Shown here: positions 34,976 through 47,783 of the stretch, piece after piece
Numbering within the stretch: the first letter of the stretch is position 1
Layout: each line of letters opens with the position of its first letter
DNA from: Linnemannia schmuckeri
Lineage: Eukaryota > Mortierellomycota > Mortierellomycetes > Mortierellales > Mortierellaceae
Length of the DNA stretch: 64,000 bases
Direction of reading: 5' to 3'
Assembly (NCBI GenBank): GCA_029449235.1
Contig: JANATG010000018.1
Span: 1,275,969-1,339,968 of the forward strand
Translations under genes and position numbers: made by a program
Notes under the pieces: generated by a model
The model's input: only the letters and a program-made list of their open reading frames with translations
Told to the model about the DNA's origin: nothing
Database searches by the model: none

Positions 34976-37900
34976 TTACTTGGATCGAGAAGAATCCCCC
35001 GAGATCGAGGCCCTCACCCCACGGGGACGACCAGTCGAGGGAGACGACGACAAGGTCTCGGCCGCAGAACCCGCTGCAGCCGAACTCGTCAGGGGCTTAG
35101 GGGTCGACATCAAGGGAAGACGTTTCTTGGGCAACTCCACACAGACACGCTTCTTCTTCACATTCTCGCGGCAAGATTCGTCGCAGAACCAGGGCTTGTC
35201 AGAAGAGGCGACCTCGTCCGAGATGGGCGAGTCGCCGTGGCATGCCTGGTGGAAGGCCTTGGGACAGCCTTCGCACCTGAGCATCTTGTTACCAGAGGTT
35301 GATTCTTGCGATTGACAACCATGACAAACTAAAGATATAAAAAGAACAAAATGAGTATGCAAACAAAGTAAGAGAGATGAAGTAGAGGATGACAAAGCAC
35401 AAACAATGTCCAAGCGTCCACGTTCGGATTGGCATCTATTTTTTTCATTGTTGTTTGTGCACTTACAGTGTTGGAGGACAGGGCGAATACGCTGGTCAAC
35501 AGTCTCGTGTGTATAGCTGGTGAGGTCCAGGCGGGGTAACTTGCAGGCAAAGCCATAACCCTTAAAGTCACAGCCGTGCTTGTTGCAGAGCGTGCGCTTG
35601 CCCCATGGGCCGGGACGCCAGTTAACACCCTCGGTTGTGCCACAGTAACGACACCAATCAATGTTGGCCTTGGTCAACATCTGGAAGAGAGTGGGCGACT
35701 GAGCCTTGGACACCTTGCTCTCGGAAGTAGCAGTTGATGATGCTTTCTTAGAAGGTGCAGCTGGAACAACGGAGGTAACAACCACTGGAGTTTCAGCAAC
35801 GGGAGGGGGAGCAGAAGTAGGGACAAGAACAGGAGCAGGGGCAACAATAGCAACCTTGGGGACTACAACTGGCTTGCCCTCAACAAGGATCTCTTTGGTC
35901 TTTTGCTGCTTCTGTTGCTTGGGCTGCTTAGGCTGCTTTGGCTGTTGCTGTTGCTGAGAGACTTTCTTGACCACCTGGGTCTCTGCCTTGGTAGGCTTGG
36001 CAGTAGCCTTCTCGATGTCCTCGAGACTAGGACCGTGCCACGTACCACGACGTCTGTTGGTATCAGAATGATAAAACAATAAAAAAGAGGCCATTAGTTT
36101 TCAAAGGAAAAAACAAAAGAAAAGAAAACCACACCTACTGACCGATAGAATGACATGCCAAACAAACAAGGGGAAAAAGAGGAAAGAAAAAATGCGGTAA
36201 AGGGATTGCCAACTCAAAAAAGAACCAGACAAGAAAACCATGCGTCGTACCTGATAGGGAACTGGTAATCCTCGACATCGGACACATCCGAGTCGCTATC
36301 GTCACTGGAGCTCATGGCGTCAATGTGCATCTCGTTCTCAGAGTGGTAGCTGAACTCGGCATCGTCATCCGAAGACGAAGAGTAGTTGTCCTCCGACAAG
36401 TAGGTATTGTGGCCCGATTCCTGATCAGCCTCAACCACAAATAAGTCTGAAGGCATGCCACAGCCGACCATCTCCTCGGTCATGTCAATCTGTTGCTCAA
36501 ACGAGCCATTCACAGCCTTGTTCTCTTCTTCTTCGTCCTCCTCTTCTTCTTCCTCATCATCCGAATGATCTAACTCGGGATGATAATCGTACTCCTCGTG
36601 CGTAGGAGGAGCAAAACAGACAATCTCGGGCATAGAGGGCGAGGTAGGGGTCAGATGGCGGACGTTGCGCATTTGGAAGAGTGATCGCCTACGGGCCATA
36701 AAGTAGCTAGCCGACGACTCGGCATCGCTCAATTCGGCCACCTCATCATCACCAGCATTGGAAGCTGGAGGCGAAGCGGGGGTTTCAAAGTCGGCCGAGA
36801 GGATATCGATCCTCCGGCGCTTGGTCGACGAGATGCCGCCCAAAAGGAACGCGTCCGAGTTGCGGAGGAAATCGTAGGAGTGCTTGCGGATATTGCACTC
36901 TGGAGGCGTGGGTAAGCTAGCGGTAGCAGCAAGGTCCCGGGCATCGCAGATTGAGACGGGGATGAACATTGGCCTCTTCATATCAATGACCATGTTGGCA
37001 GCTATACGACACACGTTGTTAAGAAAGAACAATAGAAGATTCAAATTAGTCATTTACAGTAAAAGGCACAAAAAAAAAAAAAAAAAGCTAGGGGGGTGGG
37101 GGAGAGAAGGGATGGAGGAGGTACAAGACAGAAGACACACTGACTGAGATGGAGAGAGGGAGAGACAGCCAAAACAAAAGGGAAACAGCGGAAGGAGGGC
37201 TGAATCTGACGCACGTAACAAAGAACGCATCGAACAGGAGCAAGAGTTAAGTTAAGCAAACAGTCTGACAAGCAAAAGAAAAATCGAAAGGGGAGAAACG
37301 AAGGGAAGGGAGAAGTAGTGACACAGTGTCGTCGTGGTAGTGAATGAAGCGAATAACAGCAACAGCAGAGTTGAGGGCTAATTCAGTCACTCAGTCAATC
37401 ATACTCACTCGCTCACTATCAGTCACTTTGCTTTTGCTGGCCTTTTGGTCTGAAAGGAATATAATAAGGACAATAGCGGGGAAGAGGGAAATAAACACAA
37501 AAACACAAACACGCATAAAACACACAGATACAGTCTCTCGCATCCTCCACTCTCACTTGAAAAATAGTGAGCACCAGAGTGAATGATAAAGATAGATAGA
37601 ACTGATGAATTGGGTCTGAATAACTGGATAACTGGATATAACTGATATATCTCACAACTGTGGGGAAAAAACATAGACAATAGGATGAAAGAAGAGTGCT
37701 CTATTACCATCGTCAACAGGCTTGATGTCTTTGGACTCTTCCCGGGAAGACGACTCTTGGACATCCTCCTCGGTGGTGTAGAGAGGATGATCTTCGGTAT
37801 CGTTCTCCATAAAGGGAGACATGGGAGTCATGGGGGTCGAGAAGCAGCTGGGGTGGTCGTCGTCGTGCTGGGAGGGTGTGCTGAAGCCAGAGTCCGAGTC

Positions 37901-38305
37901 GCTGTCGAAGCTGCTGGCGGAGGAATCGTTGAGATAGAGCTCGACGTCGTCGTAGAGCATTGTGGAGGAGAGGAAGACATCGTTGATGACATTCTTGGGT
38001 TGGATATTGCCGTCGAAGGAGATGATGGGCTGGGTAGAGTTAGAGTATACTACAGCAGGGGTGGAAAGCTGTTCTGTTGCGGAGGAGGATGTTGTTGTTG
38101 TTGTTGTTGCTATTGTTGTTGCTGAGGTGGTATTGTGGTGGGAGGGTGAGGGCACTTGGGAGGAAGGGGAAATGTTTGCCCAGGGGTTGATGGTATCGTG
38201 TAGGGACATTGCTGGAGAGGGGAGAGGAGAGGCTATTGTCGAGGCAGCTGCAGCAAAGTGGTGGTTGAGATGGCTGTATGCGATATTGTTTTTAGACATC
38301 ATCAT
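34976..38305 (-). CDS. GATA-like plus PHD zinc-finger chromatin protein
   Basis: Four exons, 37708-38305, 36251-37001, 35467-36053 and 34976-35328, close to 763 codons (762 aa). Residues 1-199 are Ser/Thr-rich and end with acidic patches. Exon 2 contains RPMFIPVSICDARDLAATAS, a short conserved-looking block, then long Asp/Glu/Ser runs. Exon 3 ends with a GATA-like finger at about 582-620: CRYCGTTEGV, NWRPGPWGKRTLCNKHGC. Unlike canonical GATA fingers the last pair is C-x4-C. Exon 4 opens with a PHD finger (CHGC, MLRCEGCPKAFHQACH, WFCDESC; C4HC3), which usually reads histone H3 tails. GATA-like plus PHD suggests a chromatin-bound regulator, possibly in a histone deacetylase complex. The 706-bp first intron includes an A17 run. 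The start is the first of three consecutive ATGs. Confidence 0.85.
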
Positions 38306-39155
38306 GCTGTGTTTGTGTTTTCTTCTGTTGTCTGAGTGAGTGTTTGATTGAGAGGAGGGGAGAGAAGAAAGGAAGGAGGGAGAGGGGGAAGGAGAAAAGG
38401 GAAAGGGAAGGAAAAGGGAAGGAGCAGAAGAGGAGCAGAGAAAGAGAGTGAGAGACTGAGAGAGTGAGAGAGTGAAAAGAGGGAAAGAGGGAAAAGAGTG
38501 AGAGTGAGAAGAAAAGGAAATGAAAAAGAGCGGCCACGCGCAAGTACCTGTGAAAAAAGAGCGAGGGAAGGGGTTTACTTGGATATGAAGTGAAGTGGAG
38601 CTGGGGGTGGGTGAGCGAGTAGGTAAAAGACAAAGTAAGGATAGGGCACTTGAAAGGTATGATAGGAGATATATGAAGAAGGACGTCCAAGTGCAAAAAT
38701 ACAAAAAAGGGAAATCGAGGGGGAAGAGAAAAAGAAGGAGGAAGAGGGTGAAAAGGAGCAACAAACAGAAGAGACAAGAAAAAACAACAAAAGGCAAATG
38801 AAGGAAGGAAGGAAGAGGAAGAAAGGAAGGAAGAAAGAAAAAAAGAAAGAAAGAGAAGAATTGGGATTGGAGATGAAGTAGTCCGCGGGCAAGAGACAAG
38901 GAAAGACGAAGGAAGGGCAAGAGTCGACCAAGAAAGACACATACATACGTTTGTTCAAAGCAAGGCAATACAGAGAGAGACAGGAGGGATGGAAGAATCA
39001 AATATATCGAATGGTGACTGAATAACAATAAAAAGCAGTGCGGCACGAAGACAATGAGGACAATGAAGACAAACAAACAGACAACGAGCACAGAGGCAAT
39101 GGGGCCAAAAGGAGAAATAACAAAAAAATTCCCTGGCTAAGCTTTTTGTTATAGG

Positions 39156-39198
39156 GTATTGATCACTCGTGTCTATTTTAACACATTGTGATCAATAC
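39156..39198. repeat. 11-bp perfect inverted repeat
   Basis: GTATTGATCAC at 39156-39166 and GTGATCAATAC at 39188-39198 are exact inverted copies, 21 bases apart. The site is followed by an A/T-rich stretch. It could be a transcript-end hairpin or a protein-binding site. Confidence 0.7.
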
Positions 39199-40174
39199 AA
39201 AAAAAATAATAAATCAATAATGAATAAAGTTGCCTCATCCTGATTCGACAGCATCGGTGCTCGTCCAACCAGGAACAGACAGGAACCTTCATCTCTCTTT
39301 GGCGAGGAGGGGAAGGGTGCACACAGGGAATATAGACTAGGAGGACAAGAGTGGCATATTCTTTTGTCACTTTTTGTTCTCTATCTTTTTCTTGTCCCCT
39401 TCGCTTCCTCTTATTAATATCATTAGACGCAGCACGATGGCTACAAGAAGAAGCAGAAGAAAGAAGTAAAAGAAAAAGAAGATAGGGACTACAAGTAGAA
39501 ATGAAGAAAAGAAAAAAAAAGAATATCAAAAAGGAACATACACACGCCATACATAATACAGCTTCAACATCAACAAGAGAACAGAGCGAGAAAAAAGACC
39601 GTTGAAACCTATTTTTGTTGACATTCATACACATACAGTTGTCTACCCATGCAAACAACACAACAAACCGATAAGATGCTGTTCTCAACTGGCAGCTGGA
39701 GGTCTCTGATTGGCTGCAATGGTCAATGTTTATTACTTTTTAAAGTATTCTATGCACTCAATTTGCCATTCTCGTGTACGTGAAAAATAAGGAAAACTTG
39801 TTTGTGAGTTTCCTGTAGTTAGTTTTTGGGTTTGCCCTTTTAGTTGTTGTTGGTGATGTTACTGTTGTCGTAGATGTTGGTGTTGCCTGTTTGTTGACCA
39901 TAAGTTTAAAAAAAAAAAAAAAAAGCAAATACTCATGGATAGACAAAACAAACATAGAGGAAAGTGAGAGTGGGGAAGGTGAGTGAGAGAGAGTAGCAAA
40001 ATGGTTGGAGACAGCAATATGGCATGGCACACAATAAGAGAGGGATTACTGCATATGTGATCATCAAGGCCCGCGTAATGCCAACACCTAAGCAACATAC
40101 AAGGATGATGTTTACTGCCTTTTTGAGAAAGAAAAATGAGATGTGTGAAGGTAAGTGCAGTCGATCATTTCGCT

Positions 40175-40258
40175 GTTATCCCTTCGTCTGTCGCGAGTCA
40201 ATATCCCACCCGCAAAAATTGGAAGCGAAAAAGCTTCCGAAACAGACGAAGGGATAAC
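40175..40258. repeat. 16-bp perfect inverted repeat with an inner hairpin
   Basis: The arms GTTATCCCTTCGTCTG (40175-40190) and CAGACGAAGGGATAAC (40243-40258) are exact inverse copies. Between them lies a second hairpin, GGAAGC at 40221-40226 and GCTTCC at 40233-40238. The whole unit could be a foldback or small inverted-repeat element, or a structured RNA. Confidence 0.8.
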
Positions 40259-40573
40259 ACGATAAAAGGACCAAACGCAAGTCCGGATGGGTCGATTGGC
40301 GTGATCGGAATGGAATGAGAACGATGGTTTGGCTGGCCCTCTTTTTGCAGCCCGCCCCATAGACGATGTGATTAGAGACTGGGATTGACACGACAACCAA
40401 TGGACCATGCTCTTTGTCACCAGTGTCAGGCCATCGATGCACCAAAGGAACAAAACAGGTGGATAACCCCCATGTTCTTTATTTTGTCCCCTGGTTCTTT
40501 TCTTGTTCTCTACTCATGCGCTGGTACTACAGAACAAATGATAAATAGGAACCCAGACAGACAGGCATTTTTT

Positions 40574-40604
<31 letters not shown>

Positions 40605-41135
40605 CTCCCACACATACCAAAGAACCTGGGCGTGCTCTCACAGATGCAATGGAGACAGAGGACAAGACACTAGTCTACCGCCATATTGGAAGTGGGGAAC
40701 AACAACAAGAGGGGAAAAAATAATGCCTACAAGTTCATAGAAATGAAAACAAATGAGCCTAGTGAGCAGGCAGCAGCCTTTATACTATATTATAACAACA
40801 TAACCCAAAAAGCATGCACACAGAGAGGTTTTTGCAAGAAAAAGAACAGGGCGATAATAGAGAATGAGAGAAGGGATGACAACGCAAAAGAGGCGTGCGT
40901 GAGCATGAGATACTTTGAAAGAGAAGATATTAAGTGTTAATAAACAATAGTGATACAAATTACAATCGCAAAAGAAACATGGATGCACGGATGCCATTTT
41001 CAATAATATCAATAATACTCCTTTCATCGCATTCATATATGTGTATTCCATAACCCAGTCCGCCTTATTGCTCATTCCCGAATCTCACTCTGACCATTGA
41101 TCGCAACATGTGTGCGGATGTAAAAAAGTGTGTCT

Positions 41136-41168
41136 CTTGAACTGTCGGGCACTTCAGACAGTTCGAAG
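41136..41168. repeat. Short hairpin with one bulge
   Basis: CTTGAACTGTC (41136-41146) pairs with GACAGTTCGAAG (41157-41168) apart from one bulged base, leaving a 10-base loop. No gene is adjacent. Confidence 0.5.
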
Positions 41169-43942
41169 TCCAGCCGGGCGACACAATGAGCCATGACTGT
41201 ATTATCAAATACACAAACCGAATAGCAGTCCTTTCGATATCTGCGAGATTACACTCCCATGCAAGACCCTCAAGTTGTTCATTCCTCTTTCTCTCTCTTA
41301 CACTCACACACATACACAGATTCGCTCCTTCCGTCACCTCTCCTCATACCGGGTCGTTGCCTGTGAGTCGGAAGTTTGACTAGAGTTATTTTGGAAGAAT
41401 ACTCGCTCTACAAAAAGGGATCAGCAGAAACGCATTTAAACTTGCTTTAGTTATGGACAAAACCAATATTAGAGAAGGTAGTTAGTTTGATTGACACTAA
41501 CGCGGCAATAATGCAAGTGGTATGAGGAGTAGGACTAAATTACATCGAAATGAGGCATGTTAAGGACAAGGCATGGTAAGAATCTCGTCCCACAACTCCA
41601 CCTTTTTTTCGCTATCGATGGTGCCTAGAAGAGGATAAAGAGATGGAGCATATTTCATCCCGGCTGAATGAATGAATGAATGAACAAAGGAAGGGACAAC
41701 ACAAACATTCGACTTGCAGGAGACATGCATGCTCTTGGAAATGATATGTGGCGTGGGTCGCACAATGAAGAATGATCCCAATGCCATTAGCGCCATTTGT
41801 GCGAGTAAAAATAAAACATCCACATGCAACCACTGCCTTCCTCCTCCCTCCCCACCGTTTTGCCTTTGTATAACTCGTCGATTCGCGGGCCACAGTTCCT
41901 CGGCCCTCTTTTTTTTAGAGTCCAGGGGTGAAGAGGGCCATGGCCGCACAAGCATCCTTCATCCATGACATGTATCAAACACATCGCTTGACATAATTCA
42001 ATGAATGTGTTTTATATGTTTGACCATTGTTTTTCCTGCGCCGGGTTTTGAACGCCAGCCCTGTGTGGTTCACACACAGCCGACCCTATTTATAATTGCA
42101 TGGGACTGGGACCAATTTGAGATCCAAATCAGGTCGACCATGGCTGGATGGCCGACTGACAATCATCTCCACGATGCAGAGACTCTCGCTTATCCAACGC
42201 GTCTTGGTTGTCTTTATAATACTGAACCATGAACTACTGGCAATGACGACCGATTTCCTCGCAAGGACCATCATGACCCGCATTCGTTCTGTACTGGTAC
42301 CTTTTTTTCTGGACAAAGGAAAATATTCACACGAAAAAAAGAGGAGAGGTATGGCGAAAAATAGAGTTACGTGGGTCCTGAGGGCCAGCGTTGTTTTTCA
42401 TGTATGCAACAATGTTCGAGAGCCCACACCTTGCCAATTCTCCAACAGCCAAACAATCAACAGACAGACAGGTGGACAGATAGGGTGGAGCAGGGTACAA
42501 GGAAGAAAGGAAGGGAGAATGGAAAGAAGGAAGGCGTGACAGACTGGGGAAAAAGAGAAAGAAAAATGAGGCTGGGCTGATGAACATCGCCACGCATACA
42601 CGTACATACAGCTCTTCACACACAACACTGCCAACCAACTGCACACATGCAACTGGTAGCAAGGGAACAAGAGGCCAAGGATGAATGCGAACAGAGAAGG
42701 ACGTGAGCGATGGACCTGTGGAATGCAAGATTAAAGAACATGCCTTGCCTTGTCTTGTCTTATCCAATGGGCGTCTGGTCAAGAGCTAATCTAGCTTGAC
42801 ATTGGATACTCACAAGTATCTTTTTCTGCCACTACCCGTTCAGTGCGTACTGAGCCCTTTTTATTTGGCCAGCGTTATTTGTGTATAACAATAACAGGAT
42901 CTTCTTGTCGAGCGGCATGTCGACTGAGCAAGAGAGGCCGTTGCGTTCATTGTCTCAAGTCACTGAAGGCGGTGATGATGTGAACAAGAAAAAAAAAATA
43001 GTCTCCCAACTCTGACAACAGCAACTGCATGCTTGTTTCTGATTGTTGTACCGGTGCCTTCGGTTTCCTGACCCTCTTTTTTGGTTTCCTTTTGTCGGAC
43101 ATGTACGACTTGTTGTTGTTGAGAGCAATATCTCCAGCTTGCACTGGGTTGTAGTGGCCAGGAGAGTCAAAAATGATGCCACCCAACGAGGGTGTGTTAC
43201 CATGGCCATGTGCGAGCAACAGCAACAGGAATTAAACCCAGAGTCTGTTCAACCTCATCTCTTTCTCTGGTCCACACAACTCAGTCTCACCTTTCATTTT
43301 TCTGTCCTTCTTGACCGCCCGGCTCACACACCTAGGCTTTAATATCAGAGGCAAGCCCAAACCCCCTTCTCCCCAAAGCAAAGCAACAAACACAAACACA
43401 AACAAAACAAAAAGGATTGTCAAGATTCACGTACACGTCTGTCTCCTGCACCACCTGTGTTTTTTCTCGCGTATGAAAGTTGTGTGGGTGGAATACAACC
43501 AACCACGTACAGCAGGAACACATCATCTACTCGCAGCACAAAAACCAAGAGAGCTCTAGCTTTAAGATTACTATTAGGCCTTCATCTTAGAAAAGAGGTG
43601 AGTGAGAGAGAAGGGGTGAAAACAACAGAGAGCCAGATAGAGAAGGAGAAAGAACGGTCTTGGCTGATAGAGTCGATCATGGCCAAACAGCTCCACTGTT
43701 TTTTTCCCCACACAACTACCGTCATGCTCAAGAAAACTGTACTTCTCTTCCTCTTGGCTTACAGAGCCTTGTCCTGTATTCCTTCATCAAGGTTACTTGA
43801 TTTTTTTTGCTTGGTCTCCTCAAACTGTGAAGTGTGATCAGGGAGTAAGCGTACTCACTAATTGGCAATATTTGGGGTACTCGTTTTTCTTGTACTTTTA
43901 ACCTCTTTTGTCCAGTAAAGGGAGGAAAGGCTCGAATTGAAG

Positions 43943-44116
43943 ATGGCAAACAGCGCGGACCTCGAAGTTGAAAAAAACACAATTTCGTCCTTTTCTGCTG
44001 ACAGCCAACCAACTCTGTCTCGTTCATTCGCTCTTTCTCAAGGTCCCATTGAACGAAAGCGAAAGAATACTGCTAAGAGATGCAGAGAGGCAGGTACTGC
44101 CTATGATCTGCAATGA
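43943..44116 (+). CDS. Possible small ORF, 57 aa
   Basis: ATG to TGA, 57 residues of balanced composition in a region otherwise full of low-complexity frames. It has an N-terminal acidic part (MANSADLEVEKN) and a basic stretch (ERKRKNTAKRCREAG) that could serve as a nuclear signal. A GTACTG sequence after GAGGCAG could be a donor, so this might instead be a first exon. I do not recognise it, and chance is a real possibility. Confidence 0.22.
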   Translation: MANSADLEVEKNTISSFSADSQPTLSRSFALSQGPIERKRKNTAKRCREAGTAYDLQ

Positions 44117-47100
44117 ATCTGTCGGGGAATCTCAATGAGAGTGCAAACAAGGAACTTTCCCCATCATCATCATGCTCAAATGATAACATAAAACGCGCAA
44201 ATTTGTCCAGTGACGAGTGCCGTGAGAGGAACATGGTCCAAATGAGCATTTTTCATTTGCTGAGCTCTCCCTTCCAGATCTTATGAACGAACAGGCTTTT
44301 TTGTCGCTGTTTGGTACACTTGTAATCTGCTATTGACCAATGAAGTTTACATAAAGGCGCCACTGGCGATTGTTACGAATACAGCACAAGATACATTTGA
44401 AATAGGTCAATGGCTGGATCATCTTTTGCATCAGGATCAAGACTCATTTTTTTGTGTATGCGTGAATACCGACATCACATACATATGCCTTGTGTAGATT
44501 CGATAGAAAATAAAGTCATTATTTCTTTTGGTTGTCCCAAGCGCGATAAAACGAGATTCATCTTTCAATTCAATAATGACCTCTGATCTTATGAACAAAT
44601 GCTCGAACAAATCGCTGAATGGTTAGACCGCATGTAGCGTCCCTTCGTCAGATGCATCTCATCTCATGGTCATTGATGCCACCGGCTTCATTGGTTGGTT
44701 GGTTCGGCTTATGATCGAAGAGACAAGCATAACTGATCGTTTTTTTTTGCTGTTTGATTAATTTACGACTGTCAGCCGATTTGCAAAAAAAAAAGTTATA
44801 CTAAACCTATCCTTACAACCATCGACACAAAGAGGGGGGCTTGTCCACGCAAAACACCCGAACATCCCCTAATTATGAAAGTCAGCAACGTGGTGGTATT
44901 GGTGTAGCTAGTTACTTACACACGCACAAAAAGAAGAGGGTGGATGGATGGGACTAGCGGTCCTTGCTTGGTCAAATGTCAACAAACATGCCTCGCGGCC
45001 TTTTCTCATAAAAAAATATCCGCTCCCTCCTTTTCCTTCGTCCTGCAGGACAAGGCTGTGTTTGACGTGAGGCATTTTGTTGCTTGTTTGTATCGGTGGA
45101 CTAGACTACCGTTTTTTGCGTGTGTATGCCTCTCTGTCCTCTTGCGCTTCATCGGTTGGTGGTTGGAGGAAAGGACCCCGCACAAATCAACAGCAACATT
45201 TCATTTTTCCTCGCTCCCTTCCCGCTCTGAATGGCTCAGAAGCGTGTGTGAGATAGTTATTTTCAGGCCCGTTTTATGTTCCCATTTCATTCCCAAATTG
45301 ACCTTTAACCAAGAGCGACAAATGGCACCAACATCGACCGCCCTTTCTTCCGTCACTGGTGGCATTGTCAACTTCAACCTATGGCGAAACTAACTGTGCC
45401 CGACTTCTGTTCCATCAGCATAGCGCGTATATACACACGCACACACAGACTTCTCTTCCAAGTAGCGATCGAATGTTTAAATGGACGCTGGGACAGGTGT
45501 GGAATAGTCTCGGCGGCTCCCTCAATCGTCGTTTTTTATTTTTTACTTTAGCCGTTTAAGCTTGACTGACATGGATCTTGGCTGACTGCAAAATAAACCA
45601 AGCAGTGCAATAACTAGACCAAATCTGAACCCTCATCTTACTCCTAGAGTTCTGGGAAATGAGCGGACGTTGGATCTTTTCTGTTATTTGGCGGTGATAT
45701 CGTTACTGTGCCACTGGTAGTGAAAGAAGATAACACCATTTGCTACTGTACTCTGGCTGTAAACCGACAACCATAGTTCAAACTATCGTAGAGTGTTTTG
45801 AGTGAACACAACATATCTTTCCCTAGAAAAGCAAAAACAAGCATGGTTAAACTAACTGTGCAGCTGAGACGAAGCTAAAAGACCTTCGAGGGTATGCCTC
45901 TCCGGAGATGAGTTCCGTTTGCGAGTTAATCGTGGTAACCAGTTGATACCCAAAAATGGACATGTGATATCGCCAGCCGTCAGCGAGAAGCGTACAGTGC
46001 CCATGACTTTGTCACAGAACAATGGAGGTCTGCGTTCAAGTGACTCCCCCTATGAGCACTATAGAAAGAAAGAAGGATATGACTACCTCATACCTCTCGC
46101 TGTTTCCCACAATTGAAGAGCACATCCTTGTTTTTCGAGGCGGGTTCTTTTGTGCGACATTCGATTCGAATTGTTCGATTTGTCTCATGCTCGAAAAAAG
46201 GCCATTAAGTGGGTTGGGAGCAAACTGAAAGGCATACAAAAAAATCTTTTTATGAGGCAATGGGAAAAACCTTGTTTGCGCTTAGCAGACCCATTGATGA
46301 ATATTATCTATTCCGACAGCCGACCATTTCCCTTTCTCAGTCTCGCATTCACTCATTTTTTTCCTGTTCATTGTCCTCTCATTATCTCGACTCTGAGGGA
46401 CCTCGCGCATTGAACCGATCTCACTGATTATCCTTTGTGGAAGAGGTCAAGAAGCAGAACAATGTGACCCCGAAGAAACCGGCAAGGGAGTACATATGAC
46501 GGTGGAGAGATGAAAAGGAGCTTTTATGGATCATTGGCATTTTGCTGACACGGAAGCACGGGCGTCTCAGATTGCCCAGATGGAGGGGAGCCTCGATTCA
46601 ATCCAACTCCACTGCCATCTTCTGGATGAATAAGGCGGTGTTCCAGCCAGTATTCAATTGAAAAAAGGCATCCCTCCTCCACATGTGGCCAACCTTGTTT
46701 TTTTAAGAAGGTGTGAGGGATGCTAATATTTTTTACGTACAAAGCCATCTCATTGGCCAATTTTCCTAGACCTTCGATTCAACCAAATTCACTTTTTTAG
46801 GGAGAACCATCTATGGTTTGGGTGTGGTCTTAACTCTCTTTTCTATCGCTCACTTAAAAACTAGTGCCTCGGAGAGAGTGCAAGGACATGGCAATGTATA
46901 CTCTTCTCTTTTGATCGAGAGCACTTTAAGACTGGATGGAATGGCTCCAGTTTGGATATCGCATTCTAAAGCAATATCTGGCGATGCCAATCGAGGGACT
47001 AAGAAAGTGTAGTGCTTATGATGTTGGCATAAATGACGCAGATTGCTTCCATCGCCTCATCAATGATGCCCTTAATGTCTGAAATTTTGTGAGTGTTACT

Positions 47101-47783
47101 GGTAGTATGACACACAGCATTTACTTTAAGTATGCCCTCCTCTACATTCAAAGATGTCCTTTCAAAGCCTAGAAAGCCCAACGATAAAACCAATCGATAA
47201 TCGAGCTATATAGGGAAGCTCAATACTCGTCTAAATTGTTCTCAGTTCCTGCCCGCCTGACACTCAGCGCATGTTTAGTCAACACAAGCAACAGCGATAC
47301 ATATATTTCGATTGCGAGCAAGTGTGCCTGGCCTGTCGAACTTTGTTTCCTACCTATGGTTGACTCTTTCTTTTTGTTCTGTTCTTAGTGGCGTAGATCG
47401 TGTTGACGCTTGCACTGTAATACTATCCACCTCGCGAAAGTGGCAAGGTCTCTGAGTCGTAGCTCACATTTATGTGTGATTATGGGGCGACTTTAAATTT
47501 TTTGCTTTCTTACTTGCTGCCCGTCTCGTTCTACATCACCAGACTTGCAACCCATATTGTTTCCAAACACCCAGCCCCCTTGCTCATTATCATTTCCGTT
47601 GCTTAGGAATGTTACACCCATGTTCGATTATTGCGATAACAGAGCTAAATGGCGCAAAACAACAGTGAACTTAAGGCAATATAGCTTGCAAAAAGTGCAG
47701 GGTTTATTAATATGAACATTGTTATTGAGAAGTGCGTGGGAGTATGTGTGTGTGTGAGAGAGAGAGAAATTGCCTGGATAGTC

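Larger units (their letters stand above)
38306..47783. other. 9.5-kb stretch without a clear gene
   Basis: From 38306 to about 38920 the + strand is nearly all purine; on the minus strand this is a C/T-rich leader running into the GATA/PHD start codon. Beyond that I see A17 at 39908-39924, A27 at 40578-40604, and several perfect inverted repeats (listed separately). A small ORF lies at 43943-44116, and a coding-like minus-strand fragment at about 43000-43220 includes a Lys/Arg-rich peptide (KRKPKKRVRKPKAP) with no gene around it that I could assemble. Nothing else could be supported. Confidence 0.4.

Noticed and set aside
37652..39091. Long minus-strand frame of over 400 codons
   Set aside because: Only the part from 38305 down is the first exon of the GATA/PHD protein. 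The upstream part is the C/T-rich leader read as Leu, Ser and Phe.
42040..42100. Possible minus-strand tRNA-Phe: a TGTGT/ACACA stem with a GTGAACC loop, near a GTTCAAAAC B-box-like word
   Set aside because: The T-stem does not pair, no D-arm or A box is visible and no acceptor stem closes. At most it is a tRNA-derived remnant.
45322..45393. Short ORF MAPTSTALSSVTGGIVNFNLW... of 23 residues
   Set aside because: The start context is good, but it is too short, no donor site follows, and I cannot link it to a family.
46560..46620. GATTCAATCC, a B-box-like word suggesting a tRNA
   Set aside because: The bases around it do not form a T-stem and no A box is present at the right distance.
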